From: Bordetella parapertussis
GTDB lineage: Bacteria; Pseudomonadota; Gammaproteobacteria; Burkholderiales; Burkholderiaceae_C
Reading direction: 5' to 3'
Length of the DNA: 64,000 nt
Assembly: GCA_945861305.1 (NCBI GenBank)
Contig: CAMATW010000005.1
Span: 16,399-80,398, forward strand
Below are positions 53,651-64,000 of the stretch, in pieces. Made by a program: the position numbers and the translations under genes. The number at the start of each line of letters is the position of its first letter. The first letter of the stretch is position 1. A model generated the notes under the pieces. That model did not search any database and had not been told where the DNA came from. It worked only from the letters and a program-made list of their open reading frames with translations.

Positions 53651-54600
53651 GCAAAGAATTTCCTGAAATAGGCGATGGTTTCTTTCAGGCCGTCTTCTAA
53701 AGCGACTTTGGGCTGCCAACCTAGCACTGAATGCGCCAGTGTGATATCAGGTTGACGCTGCCTTGGATCATCGGTCGGCAGTGAGTGAAACGCCAGTTTG
53801 GATTGCCCGCCCACAAGTCGGATGACATGCTCAGCCAATTCAAGCATGGTGAATTCGCCGGGGTTGCCCATGTTCACTGGACCGATGAATTCACCGTTGC
53901 TGTCCATCATGCGCACAAAGCCTTCGATCAAGTCGTCTACATAGCAAAAAGAGCGGGTCTGTTGCCCGTCGCCATATATGGTGATGTCTTCACCTTTGAG
54001 CGCTTGGACAATGAAGTTGCTGACCACGCGGCCATCATTGGGATGCATCCTCGGACCGTAGGTGTTGAAGATACGCACCACCTTGATTTCAAGTTGGTGC
54101 TGGCGCCAATAGTCGAAGAAAAGCGTTTCAGCACAACGCTTGCCTTCGTCATAGCAAGACCGTGGACCAATAGGATTGACCTTGCCCCAGTAACTTTCGG
54201 GCTGAGGGTGTACCTCTGGGTCGCCATAAACCTCGCTGGTCGAGGCTTGCAGGATTCGGGCGCCGGTGCGCTTGGCCAACCCCAACATGTTGATGGCACC
54301 ATGGACACTGGTTTTGGTGGTTTGAACTGGGTCGTGCTGATAGTGCACAGGCGAGGCGGGACAGGCCAGGTTGTAGATGCGATCAACCTCCACGTAAAGC
54401 GGGAATGTGACGTCATGTCGCATCAGTTCAAAGCGCGAATGCGCCAGCAAGTGCTCCACATTGCGCTTGCTCCCCGTGAAAAAATTGTCGACGCAGAGCA
54501 CATCGACACCGTCTTTGATCAATCGATCGCAAAGATGAGAGCCAAGGAAGCCTGAGCCACCGGTCACAAGCGTCTGACTGTGGGGGTTGTAGTTTTTCAT
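53647..54600 (-). CDS. UDP-glucuronate decarboxylase (UXS-type SDR)
   Basis: The 317-residue SDR has [58 protein letters not shown] and [17 protein letters not shown] with the catalytic Tyr and Lys. These are signature parts of UXS, which converts UDP-glucuronate to UDP-xylose. UDP-glucose dehydrogenase is not in the window. It lets the polysaccharide contain xylose or a derived sugar. Confidence 0.9.
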   Translation of the reverse strand: MKNYNPHSQTLVTGGSGFLGSHLCDRLIKDGVDVLCVDNFFTGSKRNVEHLLAHSRFELMRHDVTFPLYVEVDRIYNLACPASPVHYQHDPVQTTKTSVHGAINMLGLAKRTGARILQASTSEVYGDPEVHPQPESYWGKVNPIGPRSCYDEGKRCAETLFFDYWRQHQLEIKVVRIFNTYGPRMHPNDGRVVSNFIVQALKGEDITIYGDGQQTRSFCYVDDLIEGFVRMMDSNGEFIGPVNMGNPGEFTMLELAEHVIRLVGGQSKLAFHSLPTDDPRQRQPDITLAHSVLGWQPKVALEDGLKETIAYFRKFFA

Positions 54601-55320
54601 TCAAGCATCCATGTTTTTAAAAATTACCGTGTGCACACACTTTGCATAAACGCGGTAGCCTACACCAGACATGAATTTACTTACCAGGTGGTTCTCTATG
54701 TCGTTCAAACTGCTGTCGAGAATTTCTGCAAGTAAGAACTTGGGCCTGTATTTAGCCCAATTGCTTGATCTCAACACGTCCAGATCAAGCCCCTCCACAT
54801 CTACGCTCATGAAGTCGATGGTACGCTCAGCCGGTAGGTTTTCATCAAGTATCTGGGATAAGGGTCGTATATCAATGCTTCGTATACCAATGATCTTATA
54901 GGGGGTATCGGATTTATCCCGACTGTCTGCCAAATCCTTAGCAAAGCCATTCAGTGCCGACTCGTTGAACATATAGAAACTCAACTTCCCAGGCTGACTG
55001 CCAATGCCAAGCTCTATATTGATATCTGAAGGGCGTAAGCGATTGAAGGCGAGCATGCTGCCTGGCATCGCATCAATGTTGATACCTCGCCAGCCGCGTC
55101 TGTAGAAATAGTAGGTATTGGAAAAACGTTTGGGGTGGTGGGCGCCCACGTCGACATAAAAGCCGTCACGTTTATCACCAAAGATTCTGGCGAGTATGAG
55201 ATCTTCGCCCTCTTGAGACCATGAGCTTCTTTGCCAAGAATCCCATCGATATGCATAAATGATCCTTTTGAGCAAGTCTTTTATGGGCTGCGGTATCAAA
55301 GCCATGATTTCAGTCAGCAT
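54601..55320 (-). CDS. FkbM-family methyltransferase
   Basis: The 239-residue protein has FYVDVGAHHPKRFSNTYYFY near residue 54 as AdoMet region and DFMSVDVEGLDLDVLRSSNW near 170 as the FkbM motif. No membrane segment. ATG 55320 overlaps the end of the flippase gene (55322), so translation is likely coupled. The acceptor is unknown. Confidence 0.88.
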   Translation of the reverse strand: MLTEIMALIPQPIKDLLKRIIYAYRWDSWQRSSWSQEGEDLILARIFGDKRDGFYVDVGAHHPKRFSNTYYFYRRGWRGINIDAMPGSMLAFNRLRPSDINIELGIGSQPGKLSFYMFNESALNGFAKDLADSRDKSDTPYKIIGIRSIDIRPLSQILDENLPAERTIDFMSVDVEGLDLDVLRSSNWAKYRPKFLLAEILDSSLNDIENHLVSKFMSGVGYRVYAKCVHTVIFKNMDA

Positions 55321-55321
55321 G

Positions 55322-56671
55322 TCAAATCCAGCCTTTTGATCTGGTAAGACGGTCAAAGCTGCTTAAAAGACTGAACGACTTGAGCTTCATCATGAACATA
55401 TCTCGCGTAGCGTGTTGCATCGCGTCAGACAACATGGCTGCAACCGCATACGAAATCAAAGTGGCCCATGCAGCACCAACTACACCTAACATAGGGATTA
55501 ACACGATGTTCAAGAGCACATTCAAAACTGCACCGAGAGCAGTTCTTTGCAGGCTGATAAGTTGCTGGTTTTCTGCCAAAAACCAGTTGCCGCCAGCAAC
55601 ACCGAGGAAGACAAACACGGTTGCCCAGACATGGATGGCCAACACGCCGCCTGCCTCGCTGTAGTCTGGGCCAAAGAGCATGGTTACCAGGGGCGTTGCA
55701 AAAAGAGTCACCGGCAACGCAACAATGACTGCAAGCCAAGTCATCAAATCAAAAAGTCCTTGCAGCCGGTGTCGATACTGCGCCTCATTGTTTTTCTTCG
55801 CCTCGAGAATGGCAGGCAGTACTGAGGCTGCGACCGCAGTCGCGATGAAGTACCAAATTTCGCTGATGCGCACAGCAGCGCTGTAGATGCCTACGGCGTC
55901 ATTGCCCAACATTTGTCCGATCATGATCTGATCGATCTTCATGTAGATCATGACGGCTATGCTCGAGAGCATCAAGGGCCAGGCGGCTTTAAGAAGGGTG
56001 TAGCACCGACGATAACTGACACGCAGGCTAGACAGCGGCGGACCAAATCGGTGAAGTGCCAGCGTCATGGCCAGAGCCACGACAAACGCTTCGGCAAGCA
56101 TGGCCCACGCGAAGCTGATGAGTGAAGCACCGGTGAGGATGAGCACCGCTTTGATGCCTGCAAAAACCAAGAAGGCTGCGTTTTGCACCCAGACCGTGTA
56201 TTTCGATTGCACCTGGGATTCGAACCAATAGCCCGCCACCTCAAAAGCTTTGAGAAACACTACCGCTCCGAGGATGCCCGCCACAAGCTGTGACAAAAGA
56301 TCTTGAGGCCGCAAGTAAAAGACAGTTGCAAGCAAAAGACTGTAGGCAACTGCGCCGCCGAGCAGCTGAAGCACTGCAGCTGTGCCCAAGGTGTCTTCGC
56401 GGCACGCCGGATCTTGAACGATATCGCGAACGACTAAGCCTTGCAGTCCCATGCCTGCAAGCGCACCAAAAAGACCAATCAGTGCTGCCGTGAAGTTCAA
56501 AAGACCAAACTGCTCGGGGCCCAGATATCTCGCAATCCAAACGCCAATCAGCAGACCCACACCCATGCGCAGTATTTTGTCGAAGAACAACCAGCCAATG
56601 TTGTCGACGATCTTCAGAAGGTTGGGGCGATGTTCGATCCTGCGCCGGATAAATGCAGGAATGAGCGCCAT
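55322..56671 (-). CDS. Polysaccharide flippase (Wzx/MATE-like oligosaccharide flippase family)
   Basis: The 449-residue protein has about twelve to fourteen membrane segments, with the family opening LFFDKILRMGVGLLIGVWIA and RYLGPEQFGLLNF near residue 50. It should move lipid-linked repeat units across the inner membrane. No strong ribosome-binding site precedes ATG 56671, and a small reading frame ends three bases upstream, so translation may depend on it. Its presence points to a Wzx/Wzy-type assembly, but no Wzy is seen. Confidence 0.92.
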   Translation of the reverse strand: MALIPAFIRRRIEHRPNLLKIVDNIGWLFFDKILRMGVGLLIGVWIARYLGPEQFGLLNFTAALIGLFGALAGMGLQGLVVRDIVQDPACREDTLGTAAVLQLLGGAVAYSLLLATVFYLRPQDLLSQLVAGILGAVVFLKAFEVAGYWFESQVQSKYTVWVQNAAFLVFAGIKAVLILTGASLISFAWAMLAEAFVVALAMTLALHRFGPPLSSLRVSYRRCYTLLKAAWPLMLSSIAVMIYMKIDQIMIGQMLGNDAVGIYSAAVRISEIWYFIATAVAASVLPAILEAKKNNEAQYRHRLQGLFDLMTWLAVIVALPVTLFATPLVTMLFGPDYSEAGGVLAIHVWATVFVFLGVAGGNWFLAENQQLISLQRTALGAVLNVLLNIVLIPMLGVVGAAWATLISYAVAAMLSDAMQHATRDMFMMKLKSFSLLSSFDRLTRSKGWI

Positions 56672-56674
56672 GCT

Positions 56675-56827
56675 TTATTCGTTGTGATCCATGGGTTTGT
56701 AACCATGGCTCTTGATCAACTCATCGCGCTGGGCTGAGTTCAAGTCGGACTGAGTTATCTCGCGCACGCGGCCCTGTACGCCAGTGGCAGCCACAAAGTC
56801 TCCAGCAAACTTTAATCTGAATTTCAA
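56675..56827 (-). CDS. Small unrecognised ORF between fcl and the flippase gene
   Basis: A frame of 50 codons runs from TTG 56827, whose last bases overlap the fcl stop, to TAA at 56675, three bases before the flippase ATG. A GTG at 56794 (39 residues) has TGGAG five bases upstream and is a more convincing start. The product ends [10 protein letters not shown] and is charged and soluble, without membrane segment. It may be a small new gene or the remnant of a larger one. I recognise no family. Confidence 0.4.
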   Translation of the reverse strand: MKFRLKFAGDFVAATGVQGRVREITQSDLNSAQRDELIKSHGYKPMDHNE

Positions 56828-57792
56828 TATTTACTCATGAAATCTTGATAGGTCGAAGATAACCCTTGCCTTAAATCAACCTTAGGTTGCCAGCCAAGCG
56901 TATTCAAAACCGAGCTGTCCATCCACTTGCGGGGTGCGCCATCGGGCTTGGAGGTGTCGAACTCAATGTCACCTTTATAGCCAACTGTGTGGGCAATGCT
57001 TGTTGCAACTTCAGCGATGGTGACATCAGAGCCACTGCCCACATTGATGTGACTTTGCATAGGAGTGGTATGTGCGTCGTACAAGGCCTTGGACAGATGC
57101 ATCACGTGTACACATGCAGCAGCTAAGTCTTCCACATACAGGAACTCACGCCTAGGTGTTCCTGTTCCCCAAATGGAAACGCTGGGCGCATGGGTCAACT
57201 TGGCCTCGTGGAAGCGGCGTAAGAGTGCTGGAATGACATGACTATTTTCAGGATGGTAGTTGTCGCCTGGCCCATAAAGGTTTGTAGGCATGACGCTACG
57301 GTAGTCCACGCCATGGCTTACACCGTACTGGCGGTTATAGCTTTCACATAATTTGATACCTGCAATCTTTGCGATGGCGTAGGGTTCATTGGTGGGCTCT
57401 AACTGACCTGTAAGCAATGCATCCTCTCGCATGGGTTGCGGCGCTAAGCGAGGGTAAATGCAGCTGGAGCCAAGGAATAACAGCTTATGTGCGCCGTTTT
57501 GAAATGCAGCGTCAATGACATTGACTTGAACCAATAGATTGTCATAGATGAAGTCTGCTGGGTAGGTGTTGTTGGCATGAATACCGCCTACTTTTGCGGC
57601 AGCCATGTAAACCTGCGTGGGTTTTTCGAGCTCAAAAAACTGCCTAACGGCCAATTGATTGGTCAGGTCTAACTCAGCATGTGTACGCGTGATGATTTGG
57701 CTTGGCGCAATGCCTTGCAAAAGCAACTGGCGAAAAATGGCAGAACCCACCATACCGCGGTGACCTGCTACATAGATTTTTTGGTCAGTCAT
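56824..57792 (-). CDS. fcl: GDP-L-fucose synthase
   Basis: The 322-residue SDR has [37 protein letters not shown] near residue 105 and [18 protein letters not shown] with the YxxxK pair near 135. This is the epimerase-reductase that turns GDP-4-keto-6-deoxymannose from Gmd into GDP-L-fucose. The gene is separated from gmd by two glycosyltransferases and rmd, and followed by a small ORF overlapping its stop. Confidence 0.95.
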   Translation of the reverse strand: MTDQKIYVAGHRGMVGSAIFRQLLLQGIAPSQIITRTHAELDLTNQLAVRQFFELEKPTQVYMAAAKVGGIHANNTYPADFIYDNLLVQVNVIDAAFQNGAHKLLFLGSSCIYPRLAPQPMREDALLTGQLEPTNEPYAIAKIAGIKLCESYNRQYGVSHGVDYRSVMPTNLYGPGDNYHPENSHVIPALLRRFHEAKLTHAPSVSIWGTGTPRREFLYVEDLAAACVHVMHLSKALYDAHTTPMQSHINVGSGSDVTIAEVATSIAHTVGYKGDIEFDTSKPDGAPRKWMDSSVLNTLGWQPKVDLRQGLSSTYQDFMSKY

Positions 57793-57859
57793 TTGATATT
57801 AAGTATTTCAGCAAGAACCAAGAGAAGAACCGATAAGTTTCTTGTCTTTGGATGTTACT

Positions 57860-58981
57860 TTATCGCTTCTCACTGCTTACCAACTCTCGATACAAATCCA
57901 CATAGGATGCAACCATTTTGTGAGCCGTAAAAAGTTCCCAATATCTTTGTTCTGCCTTGCGGCCCATTTCTGCAGCCATCGCTGGGTTTTGCCACAAGCT
58001 CTGCATCGCTTGTCTTAATGCCAAAGGGTCACTGGGCGGCACCACTAAGCCGGTTTCATTGGAGAGATTGATAAAACTCGTTCCTGTGCCAATTTCACTG
58101 GAAATCAAAGGCTTGCCATACATAGCACCTTCCAGCAAAGAAATACCAAAAGCCTCGGATCGTAAATGTGAAGGAAACAAAACAGCGTAGCAAAGGGTAA
58201 GCAGTGCCGCCTTGTCTTCATCAGACAAGAAACCTAAGAAATGAATATTGCTTAGGCCTGTTTCCTCGGCTTGTTTTTTCAGTTCGGCCTCAATCGGACC
58301 GGCACCCACAATCACAATAGGGTAGTTGGTACCCTTTGCGGCCTCCAACAAAATGTGCAAACCCTTGTAGTAGCGAAGCACTCCAACAAACAAAAAGAAT
58401 TTGGCGCCAAACCTTTCGCCCCAAAAGGCCAGCTTTTCAGCTGTGGGAACTGGATAAGTTGCTTTGTCTAAACCATAAGGTATGAGTTTGACCTTTTTTT
58501 GATTTTTAACCAACGTGTCGCTGGTTGCCAAGTAATTGGGAGATGTCGCCACAATGCAATCCATATCTTTTAAAAATGAATTCATCAACGGTTGGTAGAT
58601 CTTTAGCAGATACTTTTGCCGAACAATATCCGAGTGGTAAGTCACCAAGCTTGGTTTTTTGATGCGCGTCAGCATATGAACCAGGTCCATGAAAGGCCAC
58701 GGGAAATGATAATGAATCACATCAGCTTGTTTGGCAAGCTTCATGAATCGCCCAAAAGCAGAAATAGAAAAAGAGTTTGATGCAATTTGCAGGTTCAATT
58801 TCGATCTATGCACTTGGTAGCCATCTATTTCAATCGCATCGTGCGAGCGTTTTGGTGATAGCGACAGCACATCCGTTTGAATGCCGTGTTTGTTAGCACC
58901 TCTGGCAATCTGATTAATGACTTGCTCAACCCCTCCCATGGAGTCGGGAAAAGAGGTTTTATAGAAATGAAGGATACGCAT
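57860..58981 (-). CDS. Glycosyltransferase family 4 (GT-B)
   Basis: The 373-residue protein starts RILHFYKTSFPDSMGGVEQV and has FFLFVGVLRYYKGLHILLEA near 195 and LRSEAFGISLLEGAMYGKPL near 275, the GT4 donor-binding region with E-x7-E. The region is AT-richer than the housekeeping genes. The sugar donor is unknown; fucose or rhamnose donors are made by neighbours. Confidence 0.9.
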   Translation of the reverse strand: MRILHFYKTSFPDSMGGVEQVINQIARGANKHGIQTDVLSLSPKRSHDAIEIDGYQVHRSKLNLQIASNSFSISAFGRFMKLAKQADVIHYHFPWPFMDLVHMLTRIKKPSLVTYHSDIVRQKYLLKIYQPLMNSFLKDMDCIVATSPNYLATSDTLVKNQKKVKLIPYGLDKATYPVPTAEKLAFWGERFGAKFFLFVGVLRYYKGLHILLEAAKGTNYPIVIVGAGPIEAELKKQAEETGLSNIHFLGFLSDEDKAALLTLCYAVLFPSHLRSEAFGISLLEGAMYGKPLISSEIGTGTSFINLSNETGLVVPPSDPLALRQAMQSLWQNPAMAAEMGRKAEQRYWELFTAHKMVASYVDLYRELVSSEKR

Positions 58982-59005
58982 CAGGTGTTTCAGGCAGCTT
59001 GGAAA

Positions 59006-60175
59006 TTAAACGCCCTTTAAAGTGGCAGCCAGCCTGTAAGCATCCAAGGTTTTATTCACTGTTTTCTGCCAAGAAAAAGTGGCGGCTTGCTGAAGACCTT
59101 TGGTTATGGCTTTCTGCCTCCACTCTTGATCTTCCAAACTCTTTGTTAATAATTGAACTAAGGCATTCACATCTGCATGATCGCACATCAAAGCACAACC
59201 GCCCGCCACCTCTGGCAAGCTGGTTGTATCAGAGCAAACCACGGGTACGCCACTGGCCAAGGCCTCTAAGACAGGCAAGCCAAAGCCTTCATAAATAGAT
59301 GGATAAACAAAAGACTTGGCCGCCGAAAAAAGAATGGAGAGATCTTTGGCTGACACAAAGCCTAGGTACTTAGCCCATCCAGCAGAATGTGCTTTTTTCA
59401 GTCTCTCGTGAACATCATCGCTTCGCCATCCTTTGTAACCTGCCACTACCAAGGGGGTATGTAGCCTAAGCTTTTCTGGAAGTGATTCATACGCATCTAG
59501 TAACGAGTTAAGATTTTTTCTAGGTTCTAAGGTACCCGCGTAAAGCACATAGTTTTTGTAAGTCAGTTGGAACCTGCGCAGAGTTTCTTGGCACTCATTT
59601 TCAGACCGAAGTTTAAACTCTTCTGAGGCTGCCAATGGAATAGCCAAAACTCTAGAGGGGTCAAACCCTGAATAATCAATGACCTCTTCACGCGTGTAAT
59701 TTGAGTCCGTGATAATGACATCGGCACGCTTGAGCGCCTTGGGTAATTCTTTTCCCATGTAATTCAGACGAGTTTGCGGGTGAAACTCTGGGTACTTAAA
59801 TACTGAAAGGTCATGGAAGGTTGTAAGACATGGCCCTTCATGTTTAGGTAAATAGTAATTGGGACCATGAAAAACCGCATTCCTATAAGGCTGCAAGGCT
59901 TTAAATTCACGCAAGTCATGTTGAATTTGATATACCCGAACCACAGGTTCAAAGGATCCAAGAATGCTGCGAATGTAGTGTTTTATTGGCTTTGGTTTTT
60001 CTACATGTGCTGTTGATTCCAACAGTTTCAAATCAGCATGTATTTGGCTCTCTTTCAAAAAGAAGATCTTCTCAATATCTGCAAGAGATTGGAAACCTTT
60101 GGCCAATTCATAAGCATATCTGCCTATCCCAGTCAGCGGGTACTTGATGGCATCGATACCTAAAACTATTTTCAT
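59006..60175 (-). CDS. Glycosyltransferase family 4 (GT-B)
   Basis: The 389-residue protein starts KIVLGIDAIKYPLTGIGRYA and has YVLYAGTLEPRKNLNSLLDA near 210 and VYPSIYEGFGLPVLEALASG near 305, followed by VPVVCSDTTSLPEVAGG. The N-terminal TGIGRYAYELAK is typical of mannosyl- or rhamnosyltransferases. Its ATG overlaps the rmd stop by four bases, linking it to GDP-deoxyhexose synthesis. Confidence 0.9.
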   Translation of the reverse strand: MKIVLGIDAIKYPLTGIGRYAYELAKGFQSLADIEKIFFLKESQIHADLKLLESTAHVEKPKPIKHYIRSILGSFEPVVRVYQIQHDLREFKALQPYRNAVFHGPNYYLPKHEGPCLTTFHDLSVFKYPEFHPQTRLNYMGKELPKALKRADVIITDSNYTREEVIDYSGFDPSRVLAIPLAASEEFKLRSENECQETLRRFQLTYKNYVLYAGTLEPRKNLNSLLDAYESLPEKLRLHTPLVVAGYKGWRSDDVHERLKKAHSAGWAKYLGFVSAKDLSILFSAAKSFVYPSIYEGFGLPVLEALASGVPVVCSDTTSLPEVAGGCALMCDHADVNALVQLLTKSLEDQEWRQKAITKGLQQAATFSWQKTVNKTLDAYRLAATLKGV

Positions 60176-61065
60176 TCAGACGTCTTTAACATCCAAGCCA
60201 GTGTCTCGCGCAGTGGAATGGTCTGCCACTCTGGCAGAACAGTTTTCAAACGATCAGCTGAACCTATTAATGTTTTGACTTCATTGGGACGCACAAACGC
60301 AAGATTGACACTCACCTCTATGGAGTATCCGGCTAATTCTTCCACCATGGCTAAAACCTGTTCCAGCGAAGTTGCTTGACCTGAACAGACATTAAACACT
60401 TGCCCGATGGGCTTGCTTTGAATCAGCCCCACATAGGCTGCAACAACAGCACGCACATCGCTGAAGTCCCGCCATACATCCAAATTGCCCAGTTCAATTT
60501 GTTTTTCTTTGCGCTTGAAGTGCCCCATAATTTTGGGCAACAAAAATTGTTCAGATTGCCCAACACCTGTGTAATTAAATGGGCGAACAGTGACTATAGG
60601 GAGTTTGGATAACCAAAGCTTGGCCATGTGTTCCATGGCCAATTTGCTGACAGCGTAGTCATTTTCGGGGGCTGGAGCTTGGGTTTCATGCAAGACACCT
60701 GCGTTGGCGTTGCCATATATATTTGCACTGCTGACCAGTAACAAGCATTCCAAATTTGGCGCCATCTCCGCCAACACGGATAGTAAATGGTGGGTGCCAA
60801 TGAGGTTGACCCGGTAAAAAGCTTCTGGGTCTGCGTGCCCTACAAACGCAATAGCAGCCAAGTGCACAACCACGGTAGGTTGGATTTGCGCCACCAAACT
60901 GCGCATGGCAGCAACATCTGATAAATCTAGCTGGTGGTAATTAGCCTCTTGGCTTGGGTTTGCACCTATTCCATGCACCTCGTAGCCGGCTAGGGTCAAA
61001 GCTTTTAACAAATAGTGGCCCGTGAACCCGGCCATGCCAGTGATTAATGCTCTGGGCAGCCTCAC
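60172..61065 (-). CDS. rmd: GDP-6-deoxy-D-mannose reductase (GDP-D-rhamnose)
   Basis: The 297-residue SDR has ITGMAGFTGHYLLKALTLAG, LLLVSSANIYGNANAGVLHE and DYAVSKLAMEHMAKLW with YxxxK near 140. FNYTGVGQSEQFLLPKIM and FRKEKQ-like features suit Rmd rather than fucose synthase. Rmd reduces GDP-4-keto-6-deoxymannose to GDP-D-rhamnose. Its start lies directly against the gmd stop, so the two work as a pair. Confidence 0.85.
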   Translation of the reverse strand: MRLPRALITGMAGFTGHYLLKALTLAGYEVHGIGANPSQEANYHQLDLSDVAAMRSLVAQIQPTVVVHLAAIAFVGHADPEAFYRVNLIGTHHLLSVLAEMAPNLECLLLVSSANIYGNANAGVLHETQAPAPENDYAVSKLAMEHMAKLWLSKLPIVTVRPFNYTGVGQSEQFLLPKIMGHFKRKEKQIELGNLDVWRDFSDVRAVVAAYVGLIQSKPIGQVFNVCSGQATSLEQVLAMVEELAGYSIEVSVNLAFVRPNEVKTLIGSADRLKTVLPEWQTIPLRETLAWMLKTSE

Positions 61066-62121
<1,056 letters not shown>

Positions 62122-62128
62122 TCAACCA

Positions 62129-63172
62129 TTAAAAGTCTGAAAGATAATTTCCAAATTTAGGATTTATCCAAAGTTGACCACCATCCCGAAGCGTCCATCC
62201 ATTGATATCTTTGGTACGATTATTTTGTCGATACATAGTAGGTCGCTCTCTGATCAAAAACCATCCCAACTCTGATAATTTTTCCAATGCAATACCTTCA
62301 ATTAATCTAGACTGTGTAGCTATAAAAAAAGTTGCCACTTTTTGATTTAAAGTACCAATAAAATCATTGTCTTTTAATAACATAGCTTCTGCACCTTGAA
62401 CGTCCATATGTAGAAAATCTATTTGAGAATAATTTGTTGATAGAGTATTCAAGCTATAGCCAGGAATTTTTTCGTAGTCTAAATCAAGCCCACGATAGTC
62501 TTTTTTTAGTGCAGCTTGTGTAATTTGAGCTCCGTTATCATTTGCAACATTAACTTTTGGAAAAAAAACATATTCGTCTTTTGTGTAAATGGCGCCATGC
62601 ACCGCCAACACATTAACGTTCTCAACACTATTAGACAGAGAATTTCGAAGAGCATGTTCTGTGATATTGGTAACAGTTTCTTTATTTGCTTCGACTGCAA
62701 TTAGATTTAACTCTTTAAATCCTTTTCTTTTGGCAACAACACCTGCAGCTATTGCCCAAGGAGCATAAGAAGCCCCTAATTCCATTGCTGTAAAGCATTT
62801 GCCCCCAGAATGTAATGCCCTTTCCAAGCTCAAAAGCAAAGAGACGTATTCAATTGTTTCAGCATGTACACGATCATCAGGAACTGGCAGCTCTTGGAAA
62901 TTCACTGACCCACTAGGAGGCATCGGCAACCAGGCGTGCAGTTTCGCTGCTGTCCTAATTCCTAGCCAATCGACGATCTCCCCGCTATTGGGGAAAATTG
63001 GATTATTTATTTGGTAAGAACTCAATAGCTTTAAATCTTTTTCTTCCCAGCCGCCAAAAAAATCATTGACTGAATTTTTTTTAACATTCAAGGCAATTTG
63101 AACTCGATCATCAGTCGCCCCTCCCCATGCTGGTTTCCAATACCTCTGAGCAATTTTTTCTAAAACATTCAT
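62129..63172 (-). CDS. FkbM-family methyltransferase (AT-rich gene)
   Basis: The 347-residue protein has KCFTAMELGASYAPWAIAAG near residue 120 in the AdoMet region and IDFLHMDVQGAEAMLLKDND near 265 as the FkbM motif. Its first 100 residues are a less usual extension. Composition is strikingly AT-rich compared with the rest of the window, suggesting recent acquisition. It is the third FkbM gene of the locus. Confidence 0.82.
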   Translation of the reverse strand: MNVLEKIAQRYWKPAWGGATDDRVQIALNVKKNSVNDFFGGWEEKDLKLLSSYQINNPIFPNSGEIVDWLGIRTAAKLHAWLPMPPSGSVNFQELPVPDDRVHAETIEYVSLLLSLERALHSGGKCFTAMELGASYAPWAIAAGVVAKRKGFKELNLIAVEANKETVTNITEHALRNSLSNSVENVNVLAVHGAIYTKDEYVFFPKVNVANDNGAQITQAALKKDYRGLDLDYEKIPGYSLNTLSTNYSQIDFLHMDVQGAEAMLLKDNDFIGTLNQKVATFFIATQSRLIEGIALEKLSELGWFLIRERPTMYRQNNRTKDINGWTLRDGGQLWINPKFGNYLSDF

Positions 63173-63225
63173 TCTTTTAGTTCCTCTTACACTATCATTT
63201 GATAAGTGAAGCCGTTACCGATAGT

Positions 63226-63945
63226 TTAAAGACCGAGATTTCTAGCTACAACAAAAAGGTGTTCTGGAGATGCAGCAATTTCTTTGAGTACGCTACGGCG
63301 ATTAATACCAGCATTGAGTTGACTACCAAAGTGTGCAATACCAATATTGTCTATCGGTCTTCTAAAAAAATTCTCATATGCTGCCGCTATAAGTTCATTT
63401 CCGTCTGTGTGAGATTTAAGCAAGTCATCCCAAGCATTAACCTTTCGACACTCAAACCAAATACACCAATCTTCAACCATGCCTTTATTCATCACTTCAA
63501 AACCTGAGGTTGCTAGGTGCACAGTCAGTGTTGTATCTGTAAAACCGGTGTGGTGAAAATCGCCCGAGTGGGCTTGATTACCAAAAAGGCAGATTGTCCA
63601 TCCATACTGATCTGCAAACAAAGGGTTATCTGCTAATTTCTTTGCCACTTGTGTAATGCTAGAAGTTTGTAAGAATAATGTTCCTCCAGCACACAATAAA
63701 CTTGAAAATTCGAGAAGCGCATCAAGAGACTTCGCGCGAGGAATATGTTCAAGTACATCCTTTGCCAAGACCTCTTTAAAATGATGTTTGGGTAATAATG
63801 AAAGGTCTCCGATAGGGATCAAAAAATCGGGATCGCAGGCTGGATCAGAATCAACATTTAGATAACCCTCGCGTTTATCGTAGCCACATCCAAAATTAAT
63901 TTTTTCATATATTGAGAAATCGAAATTTAATGGTTTTTTTCGCAT
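63226..63945 (-). CDS. Class I SAM-dependent methyltransferase (AT-rich gene)
   Basis: The 239-residue protein has KINFGCGYDKREGYLNVDSD (AdoMet loop) near residue 16, EVLAKDVLEHIPRAKSLDAL near 60 and GGTLFLQTSSI. GGAG lies nine bases before ATG 63945, which I prefer to the TTG at 63978. Predicted to modify a polysaccharide sugar or lipid carrier. AT-rich like its neighbour. The locus may continue beyond the window edge; the remaining 55 bases hold no gene start I can support. Confidence 0.82.
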   Translation of the reverse strand: MRKKPLNFDFSIYEKINFGCGYDKREGYLNVDSDPACDPDFLIPIGDLSLLPKHHFKEVLAKDVLEHIPRAKSLDALLEFSSLLCAGGTLFLQTSSITQVAKKLADNPLFADQYGWTICLFGNQAHSGDFHHTGFTDTTLTVHLATSGFEVMNKGMVEDWCIWFECRKVNAWDDLLKSHTDGNELIAAAYENFFRRPIDNIGIAHFGSQLNAGINRRSVLKEIAASPEHLFVVARNLGL

Positions 63946-64000
63946 CGTGAATAACTCCGTTTTTAAATTCTTATGCAATCGAATTGCCTTAACAAAAATG

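Noticed and set aside
53785..54555. 256-codon plus-strand frame opposite the decarboxylase gene
   Set aside because: Complete antisense shadow of a conserved SDR gene.

Overview
The window reads as a stretch of chromosome from a freshwater-type betaproteobacterium of the order Burkholderiales, most likely family Comamonadaceae (Limnohabitans/Rhodoferax/Polaromonas-like). This is inferred from the protein families and gene orders: minCDE, a class I fumarase followed by murI, waaC-waaA next to a phosphomannomutase, a pcm-tolC pair beside an RND pump, and an arabinonate-type dehydratase beside denD. No plasmid, phage, insertion sequence or CRISPR array was seen. About 66 protein genes and one tRNA are supported, densely packed.

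Region by region. 1-3.7 kb (minus strand): a partial acyl-CoA ligase, an unusual regulator with its DNA-binding domain before its receiver domain, and ettA. 4-14.1 kb: rhlE, then a sugar-acid/carbohydrate block (hydroxyacid dehydrogenase, IlvD/Edd-type dehydratase, denD and a complete CUT1-type ABC importer). 14.2-16.2 kb: pdxH, msrA and a DUF218 protein. 16.2-23.3 kb: a tetR-controlled RND efflux pump with pcm and a TolC-type outer membrane channel. 23.3-27.0 kb (minus): lipopolysaccharide core genes (phosphomannomutase, waaC, waaA) linked by 4-nt overlaps. 27-32.7 kb: ogt, an EamA transporter, a hydrolase, a bactofilin with an M23 peptidase, and a two-gene membrane-protein unit. 32.8-34.7 kb: minCDE. 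34.7-37 kb: a small secreted protein, a long AT-rich gap, and an HTH/histidine kinase/receiver cassette. 37-45.6 kb: acs, a YqhA-like protein, fumarase, murI, a conserved hypothetical, tRNA-Leu(UAA), a RodZ-like protein, a hydrolase and rsuA. 45.6-64 kb (all minus strand): a surface-polysaccharide locus of about 18 genes.

The polysaccharide locus holds nucleotide-sugar enzymes (a WbpM/FlaA1-type 4,6-dehydratase, an epimerase, UXS, gmd, fcl, rmd), six glycosyltransferases, a flippase, three FkbM-type methyltransferases and two other methyltransferases. Together they imply a heavily methylated glycan built from GDP-fucose, GDP-6-deoxyhexose, UDP-xylose and an N-acetyl sugar. No polymerase or initiating transferase was recognised, so the locus probably continues to the right. 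Base composition becomes clearly AT-rich beyond about 62.1 kb, suggesting acquired DNA.

The most distinctive non-coding signal is a family of large imperfect palindromes. They occupy every gap longer than 100 bp between converging genes (8.6, 28.5-29.0 and 37.0-37.1 kb). One of them holds a perfect 47-bp inverted repeat. Other points are a perfect 14-bp-stem hairpin between minC and minD, and an overlooked small ORF between fcl and the flippase gene.
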